Below are positions 35,021-47,100 of a stretch of DNA of 64,000 nucleotides, in pieces; the stretch's first letter is position 1; each line of letters starts with the position of its first letter. Under the pieces are notes generated by a model. The model did no database searches, was not told where the DNA came from, and saw only the letters and a list, made by a program, of their open reading frames with translations. Source of the stretch: Begonia masoniana (taxonomy: Eukaryota; Streptophyta; Magnoliopsida; Cucurbitales; Begoniaceae); the NCBI GenBank assembly GCA_022432975.1, contig CM039509.1, positions 4,403,043 to 4,467,042 on the forward strand, read 5' to 3'. The position numbers and the translations under genes are program-made.

Positions 35021-37794
35021 TGTTACGTCCCCTAATTTCACCTTTTAACTATTCTTAAAAATCTTGTAAAAATTTAAACTTTCAGTCCCTTAGTCGTGTT
35101 CATTTTAAAGACGATAAACTTTGTTCAGCGGAAGACGTACCATGTGTAGAACCCTCATATTAAAATTTTACTCAATTGAAATAAAGGCTAAACAGCAAAC
35201 AGGGGTTTGGTCGACGTAACCTTCGGTTGACGCAACCATCACGTGCCACTGTCTCGGCCCAACTACATAAGAGAATCGGTCGACGAACTGCCTTTGGCAG
35301 ACAACGCTTCCTCTCGGGTTTTGGTCGACGTCCTGAACTTACTGGAATTCATTTCCTTCCAATCGGTCGATATCAACACTGGCCAAAATCGGTCGATGTC
35401 AACACTGGCCAAAATCGGTCGATGTCAATAATGACCAAAATCGGTTGACGTGGCCTCTTTAATGAGATCGGTTGACGAAACTTGGCTAAATTTCCTCAAA
35501 ATGACTCTAATATGCTAGGGTCGACAACCCCGACCTATTCAGACTTAAAATCGATCGACGGCACTTGGCTAAATTTCCACAAAATGACTCTAATATGCTG
35601 GGGTCGACAACCCCGACCGATTCACACTTAAAATCGGTCGACGACACTTGGCTAAATTTCCTCAAAATGACTCTAATATGCTGGGGTCGACAACCTTAAC
35701 TGATTCATACTTAAAATCGGTCGAAGTAGCCCCATCAGTACACTTAACTTTACTTAGGCTAAACCATCCACAACATCAGCCGATCGATCGCCCCTCTTCT
35801 GGCGATCGATCAGCTAACTCTCTGGAAATTGAATTCCAGAGAGTTGCCCCACCTCCTTCTTCCTCCTTCCTCCTTCCTCCTTCCTCCTTCCTACACTCAC
35901 ACATCACAATTCTCTTTTTATCTCATTCAATAAAAACCAAAAACCTACTTGAAACATATTAGGAAACGTAGCCAAATTTCATAAAAACGAACTGCATGGA
36001 TCAATTTAAAACTGAATACATCCCTACGAGTTTAAAATATCTAAGCAGTTCCAGTAAACTTTCAAAATAAAACCATCACTTAGACATTCTATACATTCAT
36101 TTCACAAAAACTATCTAAATGCCATTTTCCAAATTATTTAACATATCGTGTCAAAATACTATATAACATTTCCCCCACTGGTCAAAATAGCACCGACTCC
36201 GCCAGCACACTCCCACGGGCATCCTCCGTCAATTTGCATGCTCGTCAGGTTGAGGGACATCGTCCTCACCTTGCTCAAAGTCACCTACACCATAGAGACG
36301 CCTATGAAATAAATCTCAGTAAATTCTACGTAAATGTCTATGCATGAACATGTATATGCAATTTTTCATGAAGGCCGTCCATGTCATTTCATTTTCAGTA
36401 CATGTCAGTCTTTTGTTATCGGGGCCTTTCTCAGTCAGATGGATAGGGCACATCAAGCGGGTAGATAGCCCACACTATCTGAAAGGAGGGAGACCCGCTC
36501 ACCACGGAACACCAGGTCTGAACCTCTCACCGAATAACCACCATGCGTTGTTTACTACTATGATACTTTACTTGCCCTTTCTTTACGTTTCCATTTTTAT
36601 GAAATCGATGCATAAATCTGTTTTTATGACGTTTATAAATCGTGATGTATGACAATTCAATACACGACATAAATATAAAAGAACGGATACCATCAAAACC
36701 ATACAAACATTTCCTAACAAACTAAACCTAACTACTCATCAAAACCATAAAAACACATTCAACGCACCAACAATCCTCAACAAACAAAACTCGACATATG
36801 GTGTAGGCCAATCGGCCACAGTAAGTCACGAGAACTTACTGTCGTCCGTAGCGCACCGAACTCCTTGTTTTGAGCTTTGTCACCTAAGTCAATCCACAGC
36901 ATCTATTGTCAAAACCGGACCTAAACATTCAAACTTCAAAAATTTATGAAACTTCTAACTAAAGAAAAATTCCTAAAATTCTAATTAACCTCTCTCGGAC
37001 ATTTTGTCGAGCAATTTACGCTCACCAATTATAAACCTCCATTAATGGAGGTTTCTAAAGCTCCACATACCCGAAAATCATAACCCAAGCATTTATACTA
37101 TCTAACTACGTCCAATAATCGCAAATACGGCATTACCTAACCGTTTCTAACAAAACCCAACTATTTTTATGAAAATCCTACAAAACCCTAACCATTAAAC
37201 AACCTAGAAATTGAGAACTAACGGGCTAAAACTACAGAATCGTACCTAGGACGTCGGTAGAAGAAGAAAACATGAAGGAATCGGTTGATCGAAAGACTGT
37301 TGGCCGGCGTTTGAAGGAAGTCGCCGTGGAGGAATCGGCGAGGAGAGGAAAACCTCTCTGGAAAATTTCGTGGCAATGGCGGAGGAAGAGAGAAGAGTTA
37401 AGTTTTTATTAAAATTTAATTAGTAATTTACCTTTTTGCCCTTTTAGCTTAATATTCAATTATTTCGTTATTTGTTCTACCGATTCGGTTTCTCCAAATT
37501 TTCTTATTTCACCAGAAATTCCAATTTATTCCTAGGGTTCTAATAAAACTTTTCGTTCGCAAATCGGGCTCAATTCACTATATTTACGAAAATACCCTTT
37601 ATAGTGGAAACCGAACACTCGGGCGTTATACTGTAAATTTGGATTTTCGAAACTTCTTTATTCTTCTCAAAATCCTCATTAATCACTAGAGCTCTAACGA
37701 AACTTTTTGTTCTTAAAACGGGCTTAGTTTATTATATTTACGAAAATATCATTATGTGACGAAAATCCAAAAACTTAAAAATCCAGCTGTTACA
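35021..37794 (-). repeat. Element A right LTR (5' LTR in element orientation)
   Basis: 2774 bp. TCGA-rich tandem block 35360-35735; paired stem-loops 35779-35814 (one mismatch) and 35816-35845 (perfect 12-bp arms). Splice-like signals: donor 1 at 37245, acceptor 1 at 36884, a 44-nt exon (36883-36840), donor 2 ACA/GTAAGT at 36839, acceptor 2 TATGGTGTAG/GTGAC at 36285. Confidence 0.93.
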
Positions 37795-37883
37795 AATAAA
37801 ACCTCTCGCTCGCAAAATGGACCCATATCTATTATTTACGAAAATGCCCCTAAAGCAAAAACCCAAAAAACCTGGGCGTTACA
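37795..37883 (-). repeat. Solo LTR D, right end
   Basis: 89 bases completing LTR D, ending TGGGCGTTACA and followed by the CACTG target copy (37884-37888). Confidence 0.85.
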
Positions 37884-37990
37884 CACTGAGTCCTTATACT
37901 TGCCCATCGCGAATTCGATTGTCACTTGTTTGGTTACGTTGACGTCATCCCTATCGTCTAACCATATAAGCTTGTAAGGATGGGGACGCG
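37884..37990 (-). pseudogene. Gypsy aspartic protease, upstream part
   Basis: The minus strand reads ARPHPYKLIWLDDRDD then VTKQVTIEFAMGKYKDSV, ending at the CACTG target site and continuing in frame at 19512. The catalytic region that should lie upstream is missing because the sequence switches near 37990 to an oppositely oriented protease. Confidence 0.85.
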
Positions 37991-39905
37991 CAAGTTACCA
38001 TAGAATTCACCATTGGCGGGTACAAGGATTCCTCTATTTGTGACATCAATCAGGTGTCAACCACTTAGTACTAGGTAGGCCATGGTAGTATGATAGAAAT
38101 GCGGCTCATGACGGATTTACAAACTCTTATTCCTTGAAGTTTGGAGGAAAAACAATCAAACTCGCCCCGTTAAAGCCCGAACAATTAGCCATGGACGAGG
38201 CATCAAGGAATAAGGAAATGGACAAGGCCAGCCTTTCATGTAGAAAGGAGAGCTAGAGACATACTTACTAGAAGGACCTCTCATACTGGTACTATTCTAA
38301 GACTGAGTAAAGGAGCTAGGGGATATCCCAGTACTAGTACAAAACCTACTGAAGCAAAAGAATTACTGCAGGGATTACCACCCTTACGTGGAATTGAACA
38401 CTAGATCGACTTGCAGCCAGAAGCAATCTTACCAAACCTTCCAGCTTATAGGAGAACCACGAGGAGACCAAGGAACTACATAGTCAGGTCTAAGAGTTAT
38501 TGGAAAAGGGCTATATCAGAGATCTATGAGCCCTTGTGTAGTACCAACTTTACAGTGCCAAAGAATGATGGTTCCATGAGAATGTGCGTTGAGAGTAGAG
38601 TCATCAATTAAATAACCATTAAATACTTATTTTTGATTCCTGATTAGAGTATATGTTGGACGAACTCAGTGGAGTTTCGATATTTTTAAAATTTGATCTC
38701 AAGAGTGGATATTATCAAATCAGGATGGAGGAAGGTGATGAGTGAAAAACAGTCTTCAAGACAAAGTATGAGTTGTTTGAACGGATGGTCATGTCTTTCA
38801 GCCTATCCAATGCCCTAAGCACGTTCATGTGACTAATGCACCTTGCTTTGAAGGAGTTTCTTGGTATATTTATAGTCGTTTACTTTGACAACATCCTGGT
38901 CTACAATCTAGACTTACCATCACACCTAGGCTACCATAGTACCATTTTCCAAACCCTCAAGGTTGCAAAACTGTTTGACAACCTCAAAAAGTGTTCATTT
39001 ATCCAAGAGAGGGTTTATTTCTTAGGATTTATCATTACCAACGGCATAATGGAAGTTGACAAAGCAAAGATTGAGGCCATTAAGGATTAGCCCAGCCCTC
39101 CAAGAGTTTCATAGGTGCGTAGTTTTCATGGGTTAGCCTCATTCTACCAAAGGTTCATTAAGGACTTCAGCTCTATCATGGTTCCTATCACGGACTGCAC
39201 CAATAAAGGAAGAGTTTTCTAGTGGACTCTAGATTATCAGCACAGTTTTGAGTTAATTAAGGAAAAACTGTGCCAGTCACCTATCTTAGCACTTCCAGAT
39301 TTTAACAAAGTTTTTTAAATAGAGAATGATGCATCTGGAGTAGGAATCAGAGCAGTGCTCACGCAAGAAGGTAGACCCCTTGCATTTTTCAGTGAAAAAC
39401 TAAAAGGAGCAACCCTAAACTATTCTACCTATGACAAGAAATTTTATGCAGTCATACGAGCCCTCGAGCAGTGGCATCACTACGTGTTATCTAAGGAGTT
39501 TGTCATACATATTGACCACTAGGCACTTAAGCACATTAAGAGCCAAGGTAAACTAAACAAGAGACACGCCAAATGGATAGAATTTATAGAGATATTCTTA
39601 CACTCTAAAACATAACAAAGGAGAAACCCATGTGGTAGCGGATGTGCTATCCAGAAGACATATTCTGTTAATGGAGCATGGAACCAGTTTTTTTGGATTT
39701 CAATGGATTAAGGATAGCTACGAATCGGATCCAGATTTTTGTCCTTATTACCTTAAGTATCAAGACAAGGCAAAAGGAGATTACCATGTCATGAAAGGAT
39801 ACTTATTCAAGTGAAGCAAGTTATGTGTTCCCAATGGAGGCTTCAGGAAGTGCCTCGTAAAAGAAGTTCACAATGGTGGCTTATCCAACCACTTGGGGGA
39901 ATAGC
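37991..39905 (+). pseudogene. Degraded gypsy protease-RT-RNase H-integrase run
   Basis: Plus-strand order is correct for gypsy. Protease tail: VTIEFTIGGYKDS, then GGKTIKLAPLKPEQLAMDEA. RT: NLPAYRR near 38440, VPKNDGSMRMCVESRVIN at 38555-38610, FDLKSGYYQIRM near 38690-38725, VVYFDNILVYN near 38880, where the second catalytic Asp is Asn. Thumb: [33 protein letters not shown]. RNase [44 protein letters not shown], then VADVLSRR at 39635. It stops in the integrase zinc domain (LCVPNGGFRKCLVKEVHNGG) near 39905. Many stops and shifts; non-functional. Confidence 0.88.
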
Positions 39906-41099
39906 TTTTCTTGTATTTGGTGGTAAACTTTTAGCCTTTTATGTTGTTTGGCATGCATGCATAGCTAATTTTGTAGGATAGCACACGTGGGCGTGGTTGG
40001 CACACGCGAAAAGGGCACTCAGCTGAGCACCATGGAACTAGATGGGCACACGTGACAAGGAGACTTGATTGGTAGATGGTGCGCATAGGTGATCGATGCT
40101 TAGCGCGCACGAGGTAACACTTCATCAAGCACTTGGATCGCTGATGGGCTCGCGCACAGATGGATGACCTGGCTGCACGGGTGGAGCTCTATGGATCGAT
40201 GATAGGCACGCACGGATGGACGCTGCGGATTGATGACTGGTGCGTACAAGGGAGAACATGGTCGCGTTATTGGCATGTGTTGATTGATGACCAGGCTGCA
40301 CGGAGTCTCGCTAATGGGAGCACGATCGGATGGATGACATGGCTGGATCTTTTCTGGAAATTTACTTCAAGCATTTTGAATCCACAACAACCTATCACCT
40401 TTCAAATAAGGAATGAAGACAAATAGATAGAAGCCAAGCTATCCATACAAGGAAAGTGAATCAAACATAAGAGAGAGAAGGCGTGCGTGCGTGGACAAGG
40501 CGTCGAGCTCCAATGGCTACTTTCAGCCTTCTAGCCGTTGGACCTCTTTTGAAGACCAAAACCCTAGCTAACCTTAGAACTTATTTATGCTTAAGTTGTC
40601 AGCATTGTAACTCACTTTTTGCAAATAAAATTCAGTGAAGTATTCCTTCATATTTTTGTAGTTATCTTCGAATTATCCTCGGTGCATTATATCTGAGTCG
40701 GTTACCTCAATTTTTTTCCAAGTTCACGGTTACTTGGAAGCCTCTTACAGCCACCATTTTCTCCAACCATCTCGAGGATTGAACCTATAGAAAAGTTGTG
40801 GAAAACCATGTCCATTTTGCTGAAGTATTCCATCATTTTTTTAAGGAATCACGAGGGTGCTACAAGTTGTCTTTTCGAACCAGCTTTGGATTCTCGTGCA
40901 TATCTCACTCATATCATTCAATTTTCCTCTAAAAATTTAAGGATTTATTCTACACTTGCCAAGTAAGTTTCCATTAAATTTTCAAGTCATTTGGACTCGT
41001 TGCCACTGATTTATACATTCTAGAATTCGGGTGTTCTTCGACTAAACTCGAGAGCATTTGAGATTAGCTTCTTTTGACATGTCATTTGCCGGGCTTATT
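39906..41099. other. Unassigned sequence, possibly LTR-derived
   Basis: 1.2 kb following the truncated integrase. The first part (39990-40330) is rich in GCACACG/CGCACGGATGG-type near-repeats; the rest is AT-rich. An 88-residue frame at 40160-40426 shows no known motif. No paired ends or target duplication were found. Confidence 0.35.
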
Positions 41100-41470
41100 T
41101 CATCATCTTTTCTCTCTCCAAAGGTCAATATTAAGTGGTCCCCTTCCCACTAACACAACCACAAAAAGGTCCCCCAACTACACATGTTCGGCCATTCAAT
41201 TGTTATACAATTAACAAAACACAATACTAAGGAAAATACACTAAGCTTCAGATTACATCAATTTGTTCCAAGAAAAATATTGATTCCTTCTTCAAGTTTG
41301 GTTCGGCCAAGAGAGTGTTCTCATGTTAACAAATGAAATGGTTTCTTCATGTTTTGTGTGTTAGGCTCCAACTCTAATTGATTAACAAATGCATTACCTA
41401 CAAAATGAGCACACAAGTTAGTTAAAGTTTTAGCTTACAAAACCTAGTGATTGCTCACCTTGGCATATAA
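41100..41470. repeat. Dispersed repeat matching 6030-6375
   Basis: Collinear with the sequence at about 6030-6375 in the same orientation. Shared stretches include CTCTCCAAA, GATTACATCA, TTTGTTCCAAG/TTTGTCCCAAG and TTACCTACAAAAT, ending in GTGATTGCTCACCTTGGCA/GTGGTTGCTCATCTTGGCA. At 6030-6375 it follows the integrase C-terminus on the minus strand, so this is probably a 3'-UTR/LTR fragment of the same gypsy family. Confidence 0.7.
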
Positions 41471-43739
41471 AAAACTCAACTGAAAGTGTGGCCAGTAAGG
41501 AAGTCAGGCATCAAACAGGGAAGATTATGACAGCCCACCCTAAGATAAGGATGACTTAAAATTTGATTACAAACGCCTAGGTTATACCAGTGGATATGTA
41601 CAATGTCACATCATTTAGGAAAATGTAATAAGTAAATGGTTTATAACTACAGTTCTTTTACTAACCTAATACAACGTGTTTTGGACTAACCAAAAAAAAA
41701 AACCTGTGGAGGTTTTAATTTGAAGTGGACAATATAGTACTACAACAGTTGCTCCAATATTCTTTCTCTCTCTAATCGAAATTGAAAAGAAGAACCTTGG
41801 CAATTATGACATACACGCTTAACATGCTTTAAATGAAGGGTTTTATTTGCAAACCCCTCAAATTTGAAGGTCAATTTGACCAAAAATATTTATAAAGTGT
41901 TGGCTACATGGATTCTCATGGTTTAGTGATCGTATTGATATTTACCCTATTATTAATTTTCATGCAAATATAAATTATTAGATTTCAATATAAATGATTA
42001 ATTATTTTTTTATTTAAAAATAACCATATCAATTTGCACTTCTTTCATGTAAGGTAATTTCTATTTTTTTAGGATTTTAGTTTTTTCCTATTAATTTTGT
42101 TGTTTTTCATTAGATATTCTAGACATCAAAAAAAAAAAAGAAAGACATTTAAAAATGATATCATTTGTTCGTCAAATGCTCTCTAGATAATATATAGTAT
42201 ATATGCTGATCTACCAATACTGTAAATATATTATTATTATTATTTTCAATGATATTATTAGTAGTCGGAGGAAGCCTCGGCCGAAGGTAACACTCTTTTT
42301 TTTATACGTGTGTTAGGTCCATGAAAAATCAGATTGATGATTGGATTTCGGTGTAAATCGTGTTTCGATTCTGACTTGGGTTTCTCTGTCGCTCTAAACT
42401 CTTGATTCGTCTGAGGGTAAGGTGTAATCCGGCAAAGGTCTTGGTGAAAGAATTGCAAACAACGTCATGAAGAAGACGCTTCTTGCTTGGACTTGCTCAG
42501 TGGCCAGCTGGATCGCAGTCCAAATTATATGTGGCCATCGTTTTAGGCCCTGGATTGGACTTTGGTCCAACCCTATTTGGGCCATAGCCCAAATTAGCTG
42601 GGTCATTGTCCATCCCCTTTTGGGCTGTGGTTCAGGGATTATTTTTCCTCAATTTGTCATATCTTTTTCCTCAATTTGTCATATCTTAATCCAATTAATA
42701 TGGATTATTTTATTTTATAAAATGATGGTTAGAAATTCCTTGCTATTGGTTCATTTTATTGCATATATTCTTTAATTCAATTTTTCATTTTCCATCATAA
42801 AAAACCATTATTTTAACTAGAGTGATGAGATAACTAGCTATGTTGTATCCCTGAGCGCAAAATCGTAAATCTGATCATAGTATTTTCATGGATTTTGCAA
42901 TCGCCGAATATCGTTATTTTTAATTTGAATGCATAAAACATAAAATATGTCTCTATTGAGTTTGGTCGACTAACCCCAATGACATCTTTTCTTTTAGAAA
43001 TTATCCAAAAGGACTTACAGTTGACAACTCAATGGTAGGCTTGCCATGCAAATTTTCTCTATTTTATTATTTTCCTAGAAACTTTAATTTTATTTAGAGG
43101 TCAAACATTATTGAAATTTGTAAATTTTTAATTTACTTAATTTTTATCTAGCATATTTATTTTTGGACATAAATCACTATATTATCTTACATGTCTCTAT
43201 TAGACTTTTAATTTTGCTATTTGGTTCGGGCTCTGACTTGTAATCCCTTTTAAGGTTTGCGCTGCAATATTAGTTATTTAAGTTCAATTGTTAGATTGCT
43301 CAGTTTGATTTCTGAGTCGGGTCGTTCCAAATTAAGACTAAATCTACATAATTACAAGTTAGTTTTAAGGTTGGATCGGGTTTTGAGAAGATTTTTGTTC
43401 TAAATTATCTTTTTATTAAAAATAATAGAAAAGAAATATACCATATAAAGAATTAGTCATATTCGCACAAGAATAGGAATCTTAAATAATGGGAAAAGAA
43501 CTCCAAGTTAGATTCAAACCATGGTTACGGTTCGGTTTTGCCAACGTAAACTGAACTCATGGTCCAGATCCAACCGTGGTTACTATCCTATTTTGTTTCT
43601 AATAACTAACTACCTTATGGTTTAAAATTGAATAACAATTCTTATCTTACGAATTCGTAACAGAGGGCCCCATTTTCCAAATTCCAAGGAGATTTAAGGA
43701 AATTTATTCCATGTAACTTAGGAGTTCTTCATTGTTTAG
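41471..43739. other. AT-rich intergenic sequence
   Basis: No gene, LTR pair or RNA gene recognised. It contains a short TTA microsatellite near 42231-42243 and a perfect 22-bp tandem duplication (42642-42663 and 42664-42685, TTTTTCCTCAATTTGTCATATC split over the two units). The hydrophobic frame at 42467-42775 has no recognised features. This is the upstream flank of the B3 gene. Confidence 0.5.
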
Positions 43740-43823
43740 GACGAGTAACCTATTTCTTTATCTATATATTGAGAGTTTCTTCGTTCAAACTTTTCTCTCT
43801 CTTCTTCAAACTTCTCTCTCTTG
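43740..43823 (+). promoter_or_regulatory. Predicted core promoter and 5' leader of the B3 gene
   Basis: A TATATAT box at 43763-43769 is followed after about 25-30 bases by a CT-rich stretch (TTTTCTCTCTCTTC near 43791) typical of plant leaders, ending CTCTCTCTTG at 43823. The copia element inserts here. The second TCTTG copy at 48620-48624 is followed by CACT and the B3 start codon at 48629. Without the insertion the leader would be about 30-40 nt. Position and composition only; no transcript data. Confidence 0.5.
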
Positions 43824-44070
43824 AGTGAGATTAAGCAAAAACAGGACTTGAATCACCGATGATCGGAGAAGAAGAAGAAAGGTGAGAATGGCGTTGGAGA
43901 GAGGAGAAGAAGAGAGATGTCAGGAAATGATTTCTCTGTGTATTTCCCATCGACTGAACTTCTTACATATTGTGTACAAATAAGAATGATTGTGTAAAGT
44001 AACCAGCAATACAAACTAAAACTACAACCATAACTAAACTAACTTAACCACAACAGTAGATACCTTAACA
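43824..44070 (-). repeat. Copia left LTR (3' LTR in element orientation)
   Basis: 247 bp. In element orientation it starts TGTTAAGG and ends CTCACT, so the terminal pair is TG...CT. A purine-rich GGAGAAGAAGAAGAAAGG run lies inside. Confidence 0.92.
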
Positions 44071-44085
44071 TCTCCCCTCAAGATC
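44071..44085 (-). other. Copia polypurine tract
   Basis: Minus strand TTGAGGGGAGA directly precedes the LTR start TGTTAAGG. Confidence 0.8.
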
Positions 44086-44116
44086 AAGGCGGGAAGCCGA
44101 AGATCTTGGAAACAAA

Positions 44117-47100
44117 CTAATGAAACTTCGTAGGAGGAAGAGGTTTTGTTAAAGCATCGGCTAGCTGGTTGTCAGACGGCGTAAAACGTACTTGGAGAGC
44201 TTGTTTGAGCACTTTCTCCCTGACAAAGTGGTAATCAATCTCGATATGTTTAGACTTCGAGTGTAAGACCGATTTAGAAGCCAAATACGTGACACTTAAA
44301 TTATCACAAAGAATAAGAGGTACCTCAGTAGGGTTAACGCCCAATTCTCTTAGCAAGGATTGTAACCATAATACCTCGGCAGCGCCATTTGCTATGCTAC
44401 GATATTCTGATTCAGTGCTAGAACGAGAGACCTCTTTTTGTTTTGCCAAAGACCATGAAATGAGATTGGTGCCCATAAATATACAAAATCCGCCTGTACT
44501 TTTTCGATCATCTGGGCAAGAAGCCCAGTCTGCATCGGTATAGCAAGTCAAATTACAACTCTTCGAGGGCGAGAAGGATATACCTAGAGACGGAGTACCT
44601 TTGAGATATCTCAAAATTCTCTTTACAGCTTGCCAGTGAATGTCGGAGGGTGCGTGCATAAATTGAGAGACTTTGTTGATCGCAAAAGCAATATCTGGAC
44701 GAGTCATGCAGCAGTATTGGAGACCGCCAACGATACTTCGATACAAATAACCATCAGACAAGGGAGTACCTGCATGCTGGGATAAAACTGGACCGGCCAC
44801 CATTGGAGTAGGAACGGGTTTACAAGTTGCCATATTTGCTCGATGGAGTAAGTCTGAGATATATGTGGATTGAGAGAAACTCATACCTTTAGGAGTGCGA
44901 GTAACGGAAATCCCCAAAAAAAAGGATAGTGGGCCAAGATCTCGAATCTTAAACTGCGAGTGTAGGTAGGTGACCAGTTTCTCCATTTGAACATCGGAGT
45001 TGCCTGTTAAGATAATATCATCAACATAAACAAGCATAATCATTTGGAAACAGCTCGTGCGACATATAAAGAGTGACGAGTCAGATTTCGATGCAGAGAA
45101 ACCCCAACGTATAAGAGCATTGTGGAGCTTGGTATACCAGGCACGAGGAGACTGTTTAAAACCATATAAGGCTTTATGCAGAAGACAGACAACCGATGGA
45201 TGTGATTGACTGATAAAACCTGGAGGTTGCTGCATAAAAACTGTCTCAGTTAAGTCACCATGTAGAAAGGCATTGCTGATATCAAGTTGTCTGATATTCC
45301 AACCATAGGAGACTGCTAAGGATAAAGTTGTGCGAACGGAGGTCGGTTTGACAACTGGACTAAACATCTCGTCGTAATCTATTCCTTCTGTCTGATCATA
45401 CCCTTTGGCAACTAAGCAGGCTTTATACCTGTTTATGGTACCATCAGCATTAAGTTTGGTCTTGAACACCCATTTGCAACCAATAGTTTTTGCTCCTAGA
45501 GGCAGTGGAACTAAAGTCCAAGTATGTGTTTCATGAAGTGCGGATATTTCATCTTGCATGGCAGACAACCACTGAGGGTATTTGGAGGCCTGGAGAAAGG
45601 TCTTGGGATCGAGAGAGGTGTTAATGGAAAGGGCCTTGGGTCGGAAGATACCGTCTTTGGCTCGGGTCTGCATGGGATGAGTGTTCAGAGGCATGTGGCT
45701 GGGACTGGAGGTGGGTAAAGGAACGGGAGGACTAGGTGGAGAGAGAGTGGTTGTGGGGACGGGGGATGAGGCAGAAGAGGGCAAGGATTGGTGGATGGTT
45801 GGTGATGGTGGTATGGATGTGGAGATGATGGAGACAGGTGGCTCTGAGGGAGGTGTAGAGAAGAAGGGAGGGGAGAACCAGGGAATGGAGAGGGAGAATG
45901 TGGGTGGGGATGGAAGAGACTTCGCAAAGGAGGAAAAGGGAAAGCTAGATTCCATAAAAGTGACATGCCTAGAGATATAGATTTTGTTAGAGTGGGGATC
46001 GAGACAAGTGTAGCCTTTGTGATGAGTACTGGGGCCGAGAAAAACACAAGGAAGGGAGCGGGGTTCTAACTTATGTTTGTTGAACGGTTGGAGTAGGGGA
46101 AAACACAAGCAGCCAAATACACGAAGGGAGGAGTAGGCTGGAGTAGAGCGAAAGAGACATTCAAAAGGAGATTTGTTTTTAAGGACCGGAGTAGGTAACA
46201 TATTTATTAGTGTAGTGGCTGTGGCAAAGGCGTAGGGCGAAAACTGTGGAGGAACCGAGGAATGAAATAACAGAGCAAGACCCGTTTCAACAACATGACG
46301 GTTTTTGCGTTCAACACGACCATTTTGATTGGGAGTATATGGACATGATATGCGATGGTGAATACCAAGAGACTTAAACAACCCAAAGAGAGATTGAAAT
46401 TCGCCACCCCAGTCAGACTGAACCGTTTTGATGTGAGTTCCAAATTGGGTTAGAACAAATTTATGAAAATTGACAAAAGTATTGTAAACATCACTTTTTA
46501 ATTTTAAAGCGAATAACCAAGTGAAACGAGTACAATCATCCACAAAAAGAACAAAGTATCGTACACCAGTAACAGAGTTTACAGGAGAAGGACCCCAAAC
46601 ATCGGTGTGTACAATATCAAAAGGAGACTGTGCACTAGAACTTGAAAGGTGAAAGGGTAAGCGATGAGTTTTACTCATCGGACAAGAAACACAAAAATGA
46701 GTCACATCTGTCTTTGATACAGGAAGATTGCATAATGTGAGGACACGCTGCAAAACACTTGGTGATGGATGGCCTAATCTGTAGTGCCAGAAGAGAGAGA
46801 GATCACTGGCCGAGGGAGGAAGCCGAGCGTGTAGAGCTTTGGCTGGACAAAAAGGTGGAACTTGGTAGAGGCCATCAATGAGTGAACCCCGAAACAGAGG
46901 CTGGTGGGAGTGTTGATCCTTACACAAAAAAAAATCCGAGTGAAATTCGACATAAACTGAGTTGTCTCGACATAATTGATGAACAGAGATGAGATTATGA
47001 GATAATTTGGGAGTGTGGCAGACAGAATTTAAACTTAACGGTCTAGATAGAGACGGAATAGAAACAGAGCCAATGTGAGTGATAGGAAGAAGGTTACCGT

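Larger units (their letters stand above)
22188..37794 (-). mobile_element. Element A: non-autonomous Ty3/gypsy-type LTR retrotransposon, interrupted by element B
   Basis: LTRs 22188-24929 and 35021-37794 (TGTTACGTCC...TTTACA/GTTACA), target duplication AATCA/AATAA (one mismatch) inside solo LTR D. Orientation is minus, from the decayed primer-binding site beside 35021. Without element B (6.85 kb) it is about 8.75 kb. Internal content is a gag N-terminus (34860-34593), gag zinc knuckles (27741-27560) and a 2.6-kb ORF-less domain. No pol motifs were found. Related to element C by gag and LTR sequence. Confidence 0.9.

Noticed and set aside
42467..42775. 102-codon hydrophobic frame as a membrane-protein gene
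   Set aside because: No homologous motif recognised, repeats of GGCCCA-type phrases and a 22-bp tandem duplication inside; looks like non-coding sequence read by chance.
45681..45980. Gly-rich plus-strand frame and overlapping minus-strand Pro-rich frame (46047-45685)
   Set aside because: Both are other-frame readings of the Pro/Ser-rich spacer of the copia pol.
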